Assembly (NCBI GenBank): GCA_023418915.1
Contig: JAEZYU010000064.1
Span: 1 to 64,000, forward strand
Length of the DNA stretch: 64,000 nt
From: Bacillota bacterium
GTDB lineage: Bacteria > Bacillota > Clostridia > Acetivibrionales > DTU013
Reading direction: 5' to 3'
Positions 15,524 to 24,897 of this stretch are shown in pieces. The notes beneath the pieces are model-generated. The model searched no databases and had not been told where the DNA came from. It was given only the letters and a program-made list of their open reading frames with translations. The position numbers and the translations under genes are program-made. Positions within the stretch are counted from its first letter, which is position 1. The number at the start of each line of letters is the position of its first letter.

Positions 15524-16909
15524 ATGTTGGACAAGCTGTTCGGACTCAAAGCAAGTGGTACGAACGCCAGAACGGAAATTCTCGCTGGTGTGACCACGTT
15601 TGTCACGATGGCTTACATCATGTTCGTCAATCCATCGATACTCAGTGCGGCAGGAATGGATCAGGGTGCTGTATTCGTTGCAACTATATTAGCAGCAGCG
15701 ATCGCTACCTTTATCATGGCATTTGTCGCAAATGTACCGTATGCGCAGGCTCCAGGCATGGGATTAAATGCGCTGTTTACATTTACGGTATGTATAGGCA
15801 TGGGTATCCATTGGACGCAGGCATTGGCAATTGTTTTCATCTGCGGTATCATTAATATCGTCATAACAGTCACCAGAATCAGAAAAATGATCATCTATGC
15901 TATACCAAAATCCCTTCAGTATGCTATCAGCGGCGGTATTGGCCTGTTCATAGCATATATTGGATTCATAAACGGCCATTTGCTGGGCTTTCAGCCTGAC
16001 GGAGAGGCTGTAAATGGTACATACGCAAAGATCATACCGGCACTTGTGGATTTCACAAGCCCGGATTCACTCCTCACTATCATCGGACTGGTCATCATTG
16101 TTGGACTGATGCTTTTGAAGGTTAAGGGAGCAATGCTGATAGGAATCATAGCAACCACCATCATAGGCATACCGATGGGAGTTACAATATTGCCTGAGAT
16201 CAGCGCCAGCTCATTCCTTCCTCCGAGCCTGGGACCGACATTCTTCAAGCTTGACATAGCCGGACTCTTTGCGGATCCGACACAATTGTTCAAGATTCTG
16301 GCGTTAATATTGACCTTCAGCCTTGCAGATACATTTGATACCATAGGAACATTCCTTGGCACAGGCAGAAAGTCCGGTATATTTGACCAGATGGACGAAG
16401 AAGCTCTACAGAAGGGCAAAGGATTTTCCTCCAAGCTCGACAAAGCTTTGTTTGCAGATGCTACAGCAACTTCAATCGGCGCACTGCTTGGCACCAGTAA
16501 TACAACGACCTACGTTGAAAGTGCAGCTGGTATAGCAGTAGGCGGCAAGACTGGTATGACATCGGCGACTGTCGGTATCCTGTTCCTGTTGTCACTGTTC
16601 GTTTCTCCGTTTGCACTGATGGTACCAGCGGCAGCTACCGCACCGGCTCTCATAATTGTCGGTATACTTATGGCCGAATCTCTAGGAAAGATAAAATGGG
16701 AAGAACTGCCCGAATCCATACCGGCGTTCTTCACAGCAGTAGCTATGCCATTTGCATACAGTATTTCAACCGGTGTTGCAGTTGGATTCGTATTCTTCTG
16801 CCTGGCTAAGATATTCACAAAGAAAGCAAAAGAGGTTCATCCGATTATGTACATTGTTACGGTGGTCTTCTTGCTGAATTACCTGATCACCGCTTTGAAA
16901 TTGTTCTGA
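15524..16909 (+). CDS. NCS2 (AzgA/PbuG-type) guanine/hypoxanthine permease
   Basis: This 461-residue membrane protein has 12 or more helices. The AzgA-like subgroup is shown by the N-terminal GVTTFVTMAYIMFVNPSIL, QAPGMGLNALFTF, the motif DTFDTIGTFLGTGRKSG and GTSNTTTYVESAAGIAVGGK, which line the purine site. It imports guanine, hypoxanthine or adenine by proton symport. GGGAGGGGAAG lies about 6 bases before the ATG. It is followed by a strong terminator and then, after a long gap, by purine synthesis genes, so salvage and synthesis are neighbours but not one operon. The substrate among purines cannot be read from sequence. Confidence 0.93.
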   Translation: MLDKLFGLKASGTNARTEILAGVTTFVTMAYIMFVNPSILSAAGMDQGAVFVATILAAAIATFIMAFVANVPYAQAPGMGLNALFTFTVCIGMGIHWTQALAIVFICGIINIVITVTRIRKMIIYAIPKSLQYAISGGIGLFIAYIGFINGHLLGFQPDGEAVNGTYAKIIPALVDFTSPDSLLTIIGLVIIVGLMLLKVKGAMLIGIIATTIIGIPMGVTILPEISASSFLPPSLGPTFFKLDIAGLFADPTQLFKILALILTFSLADTFDTIGTFLGTGRKSGIFDQMDEEALQKGKGFSSKLDKALFADATATSIGALLGTSNTTTYVESAAGIAVGGKTGMTSATVGILFLLSLFVSPFALMVPAAATAPALIIVGILMAESLGKIKWEELPESIPAFFTAVAMPFAYSISTGVAVGFVFFCLAKIFTKKAKEVHPIMYIVTVVFLLNYLITALKLF

Positions 16910-16915
16910 CATCCG

Positions 16916-16946
16916 GAAGTCCGCCTTAAACGAGCGGGCTTCTTTA
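16916..16946 (+). terminator. Intrinsic terminator of the permease gene
   Basis: GAAGTCCGC pairs with GCGGGCTTC and is followed by TTT. Confidence 0.8.
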
Positions 16947-17586
16947 GCATACCGACATAACTAGACATACAGATATCTTGAACGCACAGGCTAAAGCAAT
17001 GTACGGGCTAGAAAACGTACAGGCTAAAGCAACATGCAGACCTATTATGTAAACAGGCTAGTTAGCTATACTAGAATACATACTAGAATACAGGCAAGAA
17101 TGTAAACAAGGACACATATAAGAATACATACAAGACTTAAGCAGCATGCCAACTCAGTAAACGCACAGACTTACTAAACATACAGAGTTAGTATGCAAAC
17201 AGACATGCACAGAGCGGGGCTTTGCGCCCGAGAAACCTAGGGCGGCCTCGCTCTTGCTATGAAAACCTGGCTAAAGCAAGGAAGAATTGAGTACACGATC
17301 AGGTCCTGGTATTACAAGAAACTGATCTGATAAGAAATTGACTTGTGGTTATATCAGGGAAAAATTATAAGTACGGTATGCTTCTGGTATTGCAAAAGCA
17401 GAACCGATATGAAATTTAGACATGATGGTACGAGAACTGGATCAAGTAACAGCGGTTTCTGCTAATCTGCCAATATGAGAATGAAAGCGAATATACGATT
17501 GGCTTAAATAGCCGACTATAGCATAAAAACGAACTTCAAATTTGATAGTACTAGACAAACATAATTAGAGTCATGGGGGAAAAAAC
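16947..17586. repeat. Long gene-free gap of degenerate repeats
   Basis: About 640 bases hold no gene. The left part has weak repeats around ACAGGCTAAAGCAA and AGAATACATAC. At 17215-17258 the hairpin AGAGCG/CGCTCT with inner GGGC/GCCC occurs without a T tract. The right part has loose ACTGATCTGATAAG-type repeats. No purine riboswitch core or clear promoter was recognised ahead of purE. Confidence 0.5.
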
Positions 17587-18123
17587 ATGGCAAAAACTAT
17601 TTCAGACAGTATAAAAAACAGACCAAAAGCCGCATTGATAATGGGAAGCGATTCCGATTACCCAGTATTGAAGAGCTGCATTAAAATTCTGAGAGATTTC
17701 GGAGTGGAGTTGGAGGTGCTGGTCTGCTCGGCACATCGGACACCTGAGAAAGCGGCCCGATTCGCATCTGACGCTGAAAATAATGGCATAGAGGTAATAA
17801 TCGCAGCAGCAGGCAAAGCGGCTCATCTTCCTGGAGTACTGGCGGCATATACGGCTCTGCCTGTTATAGGCATACCGATCAAATCCTCACTTATGGATGG
17901 ACTTGACTCGCTGCTGTCGATCGTACAGATGCCCACCGGTATCCCGGTTGCAACGGTGGCAGTCAATGGAGCCGAAAATGGCGCCCTTCTTGCAATACAG
18001 ATCATGTCAGGCGCACATCCCGAGCTGCGGGAGAAAATGAGGGAATACAAAAAGGAGCTCGCTCTGAAGGTAGAAAAGAAAAATGAGGATTTGCAGAAGC
18101 TTCTGCTGGAAGAAGAATCATAA
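17587..18123 (+). CDS. purE: N5-carboxyaminoimidazole ribonucleotide mutase
   Basis: This 178-residue class I PurE has MGSDSDYPVL at the phosphate-binding start, CSAHRTP with the catalytic His, and AGKAAHLPGVLA. It converts N5-CAIR to CAIR in purine synthesis. The C-terminal tail is charged and helical. A purK partner is not in this window. It is the first of five pur genes in the order E, M, N, H, D; purC, purF, purL and purQ are absent from the cluster. The ATG is preceded by a weak GGGG site. Confidence 0.95.
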   Translation: MAKTISDSIKNRPKAALIMGSDSDYPVLKSCIKILRDFGVELEVLVCSAHRTPEKAARFASDAENNGIEVIIAAAGKAAHLPGVLAAYTALPVIGIPIKSSLMDGLDSLLSIVQMPTGIPVATVAVNGAENGALLAIQIMSGAHPELREKMREYKKELALKVEKKNEDLQKLLLEEES

Positions 18124-18151
18124 ATCAACAAAGATATATAACTAACACATA

Positions 18152-18298
18152 TACAAAGCAGTACCAATACAGAGCAGTACCAATACAGAGCAGTACCAAT
18201 ACAGAGCAGCACCAATACAAAGCAGTACCAATACAGAGCAGTACCAATACAGAGCAGCACCAATACAAAGCAGCACCAATACAGAGCAGTACCAATAA
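18152..18298. repeat. 16-bp tandem repeat, about 9 copies
   Basis: AATACAGAGCAGTACC and variants (AATACAAAGCAGCACC) fill the purE-purM spacer. Because 16 is not a multiple of 3, the array would not preserve a reading frame, in contrast with the arrays found inside genes. Confidence 0.95.
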
Positions 18299-18351
18299 AG
18301 AAGCAAATATAGAAAAAGAAAATATAATGGTCTTTGGAGGATGATTTTAAA

Positions 18352-19383
18352 ATGATCGACTACAAATCGGCCGGCGTTGATGTAGAAGCCGGCTATGAAT
18401 CGGTAAGGCTCATGAAAAACGATGTGAAGCGCACGTTCAGGCCTGAAGTATTGACTGACATCGGAGGCTTCGGAGGGCTCTTTTCACTGGACAAGAGCAA
18501 ATATGAAGAGCCTGTGCTGGTATCCGGCACCGACGGTGTTGGAACAAAGCTGAAGATAGCGTTCCTGATGGACAAGCATGACACTGTGGGTATTGACGCT
18601 GTGGCAATGTGCGTAAATGATATCGTCTGCGGCGGAGCCGAACCGCTGTTTTTTCTTGACTACATAGCTTTAGGAAAAAACAGACCGGAAAAGGTAGCAC
18701 AGATCGTCAGGGGCGTGGCTGATGGCTGTGTAATGGCAGGCTGTTCGCTTATTGGCGGCGAGACTGCTGAAATGCCCGGCTTTTACCCCGATGACGAATA
18801 CGATATTGCCGGCTTTGCCGTTGGCATAGTCGATAGGAAGAAAATAATCGACGGCAAATCGATAAAGGAAGGCGACAAGCTAATCGGCCTTGCATCTTCC
18901 GGCCTTCACAGCAACGGTTTTTCTCTGGTAAGAAAGCTGCTGAATCCCAACGACGATAAATTGAATAAGCATATAGGACAGCTCAACAGCACACTCGGAG
19001 AAGAGCTATTGAAGCCAACAAGGATATATGTCAAATCTATACTTGCGATGAAGGAAAAGTACGAAATTAAAGGTATTGCTAATATCACAGGCGGTGGATT
19101 CATAGAAAACATACCGAGGATGGTACCCAAAGGGCTCAGAGTCAGGATAAATCTTGGTTCCTGGCCGGTTCCTCCGATATTTACGCTCCTGCAGCAGTCA
19201 GGAGAAATGAATAATGACATTGTCTACAACACTTTCAATATGGGCATTGGAATGGTGATGGCGGCAGATCCCGCAATAACTGATGAAATGGTTGATTATC
19301 TGGGTACGCTGGGCGAGAAGGCTTATGTAATAGGTGACATCACGAGCGGAGAGTCGGGAGTCGACCTGGTTGAAGCGGATTAA
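18352..19383 (+). CDS. purM: Phosphoribosylformylglycinamidine cyclo-ligase (AIR synthetase)
   Basis: This 343-residue protein has the family's usual length. Motifs include VSGTDGVGTKLKIAF, GIDAVAMCVNDIVCGGAEPL, and GGETAEMPGFY near the ATP site. It closes the imidazole ring using ATP, turning FGAM into AIR. The ATG at 18352 follows GGAGG by 11 bases. It sits between purE and purN, each separated by repeat-filled spacers of 200-300 bases, so co-transcription is likely but no internal promoter was sought in detail. Confidence 0.96.
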   Translation: MIDYKSAGVDVEAGYESVRLMKNDVKRTFRPEVLTDIGGFGGLFSLDKSKYEEPVLVSGTDGVGTKLKIAFLMDKHDTVGIDAVAMCVNDIVCGGAEPLFFLDYIALGKNRPEKVAQIVRGVADGCVMAGCSLIGGETAEMPGFYPDDEYDIAGFAVGIVDRKKIIDGKSIKEGDKLIGLASSGLHSNGFSLVRKLLNPNDDKLNKHIGQLNSTLGEELLKPTRIYVKSILAMKEKYEIKGIANITGGGFIENIPRMVPKGLRVRINLGSWPVPPIFTLLQQSGEMNNDIVYNTFNMGIGMVMAADPAITDEMVDYLGTLGEKAYVIGDITSGESGVDLVEAD

Positions 19384-19489
19384 TAATGCTGGCTATGGCA
19401 ACTGAATGGTTGTAAATCAATAAGTTCAACCAGTAGTTGAACGGCTGTAGGTTAATAGGTTCAAACAAGGAGGAACGACCACACATGTT

Positions 19490-19645
19490 TGATAGTGCTG
19501 ACATGTGTGAGACGCGTGCAAAACAGCGCGTGACGCGTGCAAAACAGCGTGCGACGTGTACGTGACATGTGCAAGACAGCATGTGACGTGTGTGTGATAT
19601 GTGTGTGACGTACGCATGACAGTGCGTGACATGTGAGGCGATAGT
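19490..19645. repeat. Degenerate GTGACGTGTG-type repeats in the purM-purN spacer
   Basis: Short alternating blocks such as GACGCGTGCAAAACAGCG and GACGTGTGTGTGATATGT recur 8-10 times with unit lengths of about 15-20. A second two-copy repeat (TTGAACGGCTGTAGGTTAAT type) lies at about 19400-19470. Confidence 0.75.
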
Positions 19646-19678
19646 CGTACTTATTAATAAGAAAGGCTGGGACTATCT

Positions 19679-20317
19679 ATGCTTAGACTTGGGATAATGG
19701 TATCCGGCGGAGGCACCAACCTCCAGGCAATTATCGATAAAATAAACAGCGGCTTCTTAGGTGGCTGTGAAATAGTAACAGTCGTATCTAGCAGGAAGAG
19801 TGCGTATGCGCTGGAACGAGCCAGAGATAACGGAATTCCTTCTGTCTGCGTTTCAAAGAAGAGCTTTAGCTCGATGGATGAATACGACAGGGCTCTCATT
19901 GAGCATTTCAACAATTACAGCGTGGAGCTTGTCGTGCTGGCAGGTTTTTTATCGATGCTGGGCGAAACCTTTGTCGAAGCATATAAAAACAGGATAATCA
20001 ACATCCACCCTTCACTGATACCATCATTTTGCGGGAAGGGGTTTTATGGTATCATACCTCATCAGAAAGCACTGGAATACGGAGTTAAGGTAACTGGAGC
20101 GACGGTGCATTTTGTTGACTTCGAATATGACAGCGGCCCTATCATACTGCAGAAAGCAGTCGAAGTGCTAGATGACGACACACCCGAGTCGCTGCAACTT
20201 AGAGTGATGCAACAGGCGGAGTGGGATCTGCTGCCGAAAGCAATAAAGCTTTATCAGGAAGGCAGACTCATGGTTGAAGGCCGCAAAGTGACAATAAAAC
20301 AAAGCAGCGAAGATTAA
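19679..20317 (+). CDS. purN: Phosphoribosylglycinamide formyltransferase
   Basis: This 212-residue protein uses 10-formyl-tetrahydrofolate to formylate GAR. The start MLRLGIMVSGGGTNLQAI binds phosphate; INIHPSLIPSF carries the catalytic Asn and His, and YDSGPII carries the catalytic Asp. The length is normal. A weak AAAGG-type site is about 13 bases upstream of the ATG. It is one of two folate-using purine steps encoded here, the other being purH. Confidence 0.96.
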   Translation: MLRLGIMVSGGGTNLQAIIDKINSGFLGGCEIVTVVSSRKSAYALERARDNGIPSVCVSKKSFSSMDEYDRALIEHFNNYSVELVVLAGFLSMLGETFVEAYKNRIINIHPSLIPSFCGKGFYGIIPHQKALEYGVKVTGATVHFVDFEYDSGPIILQKAVEVLDDDTPESLQLRVMQQAEWDLLPKAIKLYQEGRLMVEGRKVTIKQSSED

Positions 20318-20524
20318 TTAACTGAGATACTCACAATACGTGAAGAAAAGATCGAAGTGCAATAATCGATCAAAACGGTAGTAATCATAAAATCGGTGAT
20401 AACAAGAAACAGCGTCGATAACCAACTGACGGCGACAAGAGAATGCAATTGACAATGACAAAAATGAAGCAGCAGAACGCTTCTTCTGTTTCATTAAAAT
20501 ATTCATACAAGGAAGGGAAATAAA

Positions 20525-22072
20525 ATGATAAAACGTGCATTGATCAGCGTATCGGACAAGACAGGTATAGTCGAACTGGCTCAGGATCTCAGTAATCGAG
20601 GCGTTGAGATCATTTCAACAGGGGGAACTGCCAGAGCTCTCTCGGAAGCGGGGATCAGCGTCATCAATATCTCCGACATCACAGGGTTCCCTGAATGCCT
20701 CGATGGACGCGTAAAGACACTGCATCCGAAAGTACATGGCGGACTTCTCGCCATCCGCGGCAATGAAGACCACATGAAGCAGATCAAAGAGCTGGGCATC
20801 GAGCCCATCGATCTGGTCATAATCAACCTTTATCCGTTCAAGCAGACAATACTCAAAGGCAACATTGAACTGGAGGAGGCCATCGAAAACATCGATATCG
20901 GCGGTCCCACCATGCTAAGAGCTGCTGCGAAGAACTATCAGGATGTGGTAGTGATCGTAGATCCGACCGATTATCCCAAGGTGCTTGAGGAAATCGCAGC
21001 GTCCGGTGATGTGTCGATAAAGACCAAGTTCAAGCTGGCTTACAAGGTATTCGAGCACACCAGTCATTATGACACACTTATTGCCAAATATCTTAGGGAC
21101 AAGCTGGGAGAGGAATTTTTCCCGGAGACACTTTCGCTGACCTTCGAAAAGGTACAGGACTTGAGATATGGTGAAAATCCACATCAGAAAGCTGTATTCT
21201 ACAAAGAGGTCGGAGCTGATATCGGCTGCCTGACCAACGCAAAACAATTACATGGTAAAGAGCTTTCCTACAATAACATAAATGATGCCAATGGGGCTCT
21301 CGAGCTCTTGAAGGAATTCGACGAACCCACCGTAATAGTATCAAAGCATGCCAATCCATGCGGAGCAGCCAGCGCCGACAATATAAAGGATGCATATGTA
21401 AAGGCATTTGAAGCCGATCCGGTGTCTGCTTATGGCGGTATAGTAGCAGTAAACAGGGAGGTTGACTCAGAGACGGCGGCTGAAATGAGCAAGGTATTCT
21501 ATGAAATCATTATAGCGCCGTCATTCAGCAGTGAAGCGCTGGAAATCCTGCAGAAGAAGAAAAACATACGCCTTTTGGAGTTGGGCAACATTTCAGCAAG
21601 ACTTCCTGCAGACACATATGATATGAAAAAGGTCGCCGGAGGATTACTCGTGCAAAATTACAACAACGAGCTGATCGGTCCTGACAGCATCAAATGCGTG
21701 ACTGACGTAAAACCGACCGACGATCAGATGGAAGATCTCATTTTCGCAATGAAGATCGTAAAGCATGCAAAATCCAACGGCATCTCGCTGGCTAAAAACA
21801 AGCAGACCGTGGGCGTAGGACCCGGTCAGACGGCAAGGGTAACCGCATTGAGGATAGCCATCGATTATTATGGCAAGGAAAAAACTCCGGGCTCAGTCAT
21901 GGCCTCCGACGCATTCTTCCCGTTCTCTGACTGCGTTGAGATCGCTCATGAGGCAGGCATCAAGGCAATAATACAGCCCGGAGGCTCCATAAGGGATCAG
22001 GAATCCATAGATGCATGCAACAAATACGGCATCGCCATGGTATTCACTGGAATGCGCCACTTCAAGCACTAA
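20525..22072 (+). CDS. purH: Bifunctional AICAR transformylase / IMP cyclohydrolase
   Basis: This 515-residue protein has two domains. Residues about 1-190 form the MGS-like IMP cyclohydrolase (SVSDKTGI, GGTARAL, GRVKTLHPKVHGGLL), and about 200-515 form AICAR transformylase with SKHANPCGAA. It performs the last two steps to IMP. AAGGAAGGG lies 4-10 bases before the ATG. The length and both active sites are complete. Confidence 0.97.
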   Translation: MIKRALISVSDKTGIVELAQDLSNRGVEIISTGGTARALSEAGISVINISDITGFPECLDGRVKTLHPKVHGGLLAIRGNEDHMKQIKELGIEPIDLVIINLYPFKQTILKGNIELEEAIENIDIGGPTMLRAAAKNYQDVVVIVDPTDYPKVLEEIAASGDVSIKTKFKLAYKVFEHTSHYDTLIAKYLRDKLGEEFFPETLSLTFEKVQDLRYGENPHQKAVFYKEVGADIGCLTNAKQLHGKELSYNNINDANGALELLKEFDEPTVIVSKHANPCGAASADNIKDAYVKAFEADPVSAYGGIVAVNREVDSETAAEMSKVFYEIIIAPSFSSEALEILQKKKNIRLLELGNISARLPADTYDMKKVAGGLLVQNYNNELIGPDSIKCVTDVKPTDDQMEDLIFAMKIVKHAKSNGISLAKNKQTVGVGPGQTARVTALRIAIDYYGKEKTPGSVMASDAFFPFSDCVEIAHEAGIKAIIQPGGSIRDQESIDACNKYGIAMVFTGMRHFKH

Positions 22073-22074
22073 AG

Positions 22075-22215
22075 AAGCAGGGGGAAGCAGGGGGACGGTT
22101 CTCCCGCTTCAGGAAAGCGGGGGGAAAGCGAGGGGACGGTTCTCCCGCTTCAGGAAAGTGCGGGAGCTGATTTCACGTAGTATAAACGATCCCAAGCGAG
22201 GGGACGGTTCTCCCG
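22075..22215. repeat. Dispersed GGGGACGGTTCTC repeat cluster, three copies
   Basis: Three copies (GGGGGACGGTTCTCCCGCTT type) occur between purH and purD, the first two separated by a duplicated CCCGCTTCAGGAAAG segment. Here the arms are GAAGCGGG/CCCGCTTC in place of AAGCAGG/CCTGCTT, a paired change in both arms that preserves the hairpin. Confidence 0.9.
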
Positions 22216-22295
22216 GTTGCGATTTTTGTAGCATAACAACTTTAGCATAAGAATTGACCCGTTGTTAAGTTCACTAAATGGTAAGGAGCAGGATA

Positions 22296-23558
22296 ATGAA
22301 GGTACTTATAGTAGGCGGAGGCGGACGAGAACATGCTCTTGCATGGAAGATATCGCAGAGTCCAAGGGTGGATAAACTGTACTGTGCACCTGGAAACGGC
22401 GGCATAGCTTCACTGGCTCAGTGTGTCCCGATAAATGCGATGGATATCGAAGGGATAGTCAGCTTCGCAAAAAACGAAATGATAGACCTGGTCGTAGTGG
22501 CACCGGACGACCCTCTCGCAGCAGGTATGGTGGATGCGCTTGATGCGGCGGGCATCCGAGCATTCGGCCCTTCAAAGGATGCTGCACTGATCGAAAGCAG
22601 CAAGGTATTCTCCAAAGACCTTATGAAGAAATATGGCATACCTACAGCAAAGTATGAGGCGTTTGACAACGGCGAAGATGCAGCTGCATATCTTGCGGGA
22701 AGCAGGTATCCATTAGTTGTAAAGGCGGATGGTCTTGCGCTGGGCAAAGGTGTGGTCATAGCGCAGAATTATAATGAAGCCGTTAATGCTGTAAAGAGTA
22801 TGATGGCGGATAAGGTTTTCGGAAATGCAGGGGACAGGATAGTAATAGAAGAATTCCTCACAGGACCCGAAGTTTCGATCCTTGCATTCACCGACGGAAA
22901 AACGCTGATTCCCATGATCAGCTCACAGGATCACAAGCGGGCTCTCGACAATGATATGGGTCTGAATACCGGTGGTATGGGCACTTTTTCTCCAAGCAGG
23001 CTTTATACTGAAGAGCTTGATAATTTTTGTAAAAAAAACATATTCATGTCCACCATAGAGGCGATGAACAAGGAAGGCCGCAAGTTCAAGGGTGTGCTGT
23101 ATTTTGGACTGATCCTTACAGCAGACGGTCCGAAGGTGCTTGAATACAATGCCAGGTTCGGAGATCCGGAGACTCAGGTTGTGCTGCCACATTTAAAAAC
23201 TGACATTGTTGACATATTTGAAGCAATAATCGATGAAAGGCTGGATACTGTAGACATCCAGTGGGAAGACAAGGCTGCGGTATGTGTAATATTAGCATCT
23301 GGAGGATATCCAGGCAAATACCGCACAGGTCTTGAAATCACGGGCATTGATGAAGCAGAAAAAGATCCGTCGACAGTGGTTTTCCATGCAGGTACAAGGC
23401 TTGAGGACGGCAAGTATTACACAACGGGTGGCAGGGTGCTTGGTGTGACGGCTGTTGCCGGCAATATAGGCGATGCAAGGTCAAAAGCATACGAAGCAGC
23501 AGAAAAGATCCACTTTGAAAAAATGCACTTCCGCTGGGACATAGGCATCAAGAGGTGA
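22296..23558 (+). CDS. purD: Phosphoribosylamine-glycine ligase
   Basis: This 420-residue ATP-grasp enzyme joins glycine to phosphoribosylamine. Motifs are MKVLIVGGGGREHALAW at the N-terminus, the ATP-grasp VVKADGLALGKGV, GGMGTFSP, and the metal-binding YNARFGDPETQ. The ATG at 22296 follows AAGGAG by 7 bases; the upstream in-frame start at 22278 lacks a site. It is the last pur gene, followed by a large repeat block. Confidence 0.96.
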   Translation: MKVLIVGGGGREHALAWKISQSPRVDKLYCAPGNGGIASLAQCVPINAMDIEGIVSFAKNEMIDLVVVAPDDPLAAGMVDALDAAGIRAFGPSKDAALIESSKVFSKDLMKKYGIPTAKYEAFDNGEDAAAYLAGSRYPLVVKADGLALGKGVVIAQNYNEAVNAVKSMMADKVFGNAGDRIVIEEFLTGPEVSILAFTDGKTLIPMISSQDHKRALDNDMGLNTGGMGTFSPSRLYTEELDNFCKKNIFMSTIEAMNKEGRKFKGVLYFGLILTADGPKVLEYNARFGDPETQVVLPHLKTDIVDIFEAIIDERLDTVDIQWEDKAAVCVILASGGYPGKYRTGLEITGIDEAEKDPSTVVFHAGTRLEDGKYYTTGGRVLGVTAVAGNIGDARSKAYEAAEKIHFEKMHFRWDIGIKR

Positions 23559-23865
23559 AAGCACGTGTGAAGCACGGGCGAAGCAAGGGGACGGTTCTCC
23601 TGCTTTTGAAGCAAGGGTGAAGCACGAGTGAAGCAAGGGTGAAGCAAGTGGATGGTTCTCTTGCTTTTGAAGCAAGGGTGAAGCAAGTGGAAGCAAGGGG
23701 ACGGTTCTCCTGCTTTTGAAGCAAGGGTGAAGCAAGGTTGAAGCAAGGGTGAAGCAAGGGTGAAGCAAGTGGATGGTTCTCTTGCTTTCATAACTGAGCC
23801 GAAAGTGCGGGACAGTTCTCACGTTTTTTCCACTTTAGCTTTATCAAAGGTGCAGTTCTCACGTT
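23559..23865. repeat. Repeat block mixing a local AAGCAAGGGTG array and dispersed cores
   Basis: A local unit AAGCAAGGGTGAAGCAAGTG is interleaved with four GACGGTTCTCCTGCTT or GATGGTTCTCTTGCTT cores. The local unit looks derived from the AAGCAAGGGG edge of the dispersed repeat, showing how one family may seed a tandem array. No gene is present until 23994. Confidence 0.9.
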
Positions 23866-23993
23866 TTGAACAAAATATCACAGGCGTTGCCCATGGGCGT
23901 ATATGAATGTATAATGTATATGTCCATGGGCTGTTTTCATAGAACAGATGGACATATAACCATCATTGAATAAGAAAAAATGAGGCTGGTAAG

Positions 23994-24671
23994 GTGGAGA
24001 AAAGTACAAGCTGCGGTGCAGAAAACGATATAAGAGAAGCCAGTCGTGAATTGCTGGCAAAAAAAGCAGAATCAATCGGGATAATGGGGGGGACTTTCAA
24101 CCCGATTCATAACGGACACCTGATCATAGCTGAGGATGTCCGTGAGCAGGCGAACCTTGACAGAGTTTTGTTTATCCCGTCAGGCCAGCCTCCGCACAAA
24201 CCGAACAGCGAAGTGATCGACCCTGAACACCGCTATGAGATGGTAAGGCGCGCTGTTATCACCAACCGATGCTTCGAGGCCTCGCATATCGAACTGGAGA
24301 GAGGCGGTTACACATATACAGTAAATACGCTGCTTGAGCTCAGGAGGATATATGGAGAGAACACCGGAATTTACTTTATTATCGGTGCTGATGTTGTTCC
24401 TGAATTGAAAAGCTGGCGCGAGTATGATCGGGTATTTCAGCTCTGCGAGTTTATTGCGGTACTTCGGCCTGGTTTTGATGAGAAAGAATTTACTAACAAC
24501 ATAAGACAGCTCAAGTCAGAAAAAGGCGCAAAGATTCATCCAGTACGGTCCCGGCTGATAGATATTTCATCCACTGATATACGGGAAAGATGTCGGAATG
24601 GTAAATCTATCAGGTATCTGATCCCTGATAGTGTTGAGGAATATATCTTGCGAAATGGGTTATTCAAATAG
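23994..24671 (+). CDS. nadD: Nicotinate-nucleotide adenylyltransferase
   Basis: This 225-residue protein starts at GTG. The nucleotidyltransferase motif GGTFNPIHNGH and the C-terminal ISSTDIR are intact, as is PPHKP. It makes deamido-NAD from nicotinate mononucleotide and ATP. About 22 residues precede the first motif, more than usual, so a later start is possible, but GTG has a GGTAAG-like site upstream. Followed by yqeK, the usual partner in Firmicutes. Confidence 0.94.
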   Translation: MEKSTSCGAENDIREASRELLAKKAESIGIMGGTFNPIHNGHLIIAEDVREQANLDRVLFIPSGQPPHKPNSEVIDPEHRYEMVRRAVITNRCFEASHIELERGGYTYTVNTLLELRRIYGENTGIYFIIGADVVPELKSWREYDRVFQLCEFIAVLRPGFDEKEFTNNIRQLKSEKGAKIHPVRSRLIDISSTDIRERCRNGKSIRYLIPDSVEEYILRNGLFK

Positions 24672-24811
24672 GAAGATATGCTGTATCATTATTAGCAGAA
24701 GACGGCTACCTCTACACTACATATCTTGCGGAATCAAGAGCAGGGTGGGTGATGAATTGTTCAGAGAGTGTCGGATACCGACTTGCCTTTCAGGCGACGA
24801 GCATATCTCCC

Positions 24812-24882
24812 GCCTCATTGAAATGCACAGAAGCAAGCAAAATTTTCTACAATCGAAAATTTTGCTTTGAACGATGCGTTAA
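24812..24882 (+). repeat. Two-stem intergenic element upstream of yqeK
   Basis: GCCTCATTGAAATGCAC opens the element, AAAATTTTC and GAAAATTTT form a near-perfect inner hairpin, and GATGCGTTA closes it. It ends 16 bases before the yqeK start codon, so the outer stem is close to the ribosome binding site. Confidence 0.75.
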
Positions 24883-24897
24883 AAAGGTTGGAACACT

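Noticed and set aside
24631..24870. 79-codon ORF between nadD and yqeK
   Set aside because: Overlaps the end of nadD and runs into the two-stem element; no ribosome binding site or conserved pattern.
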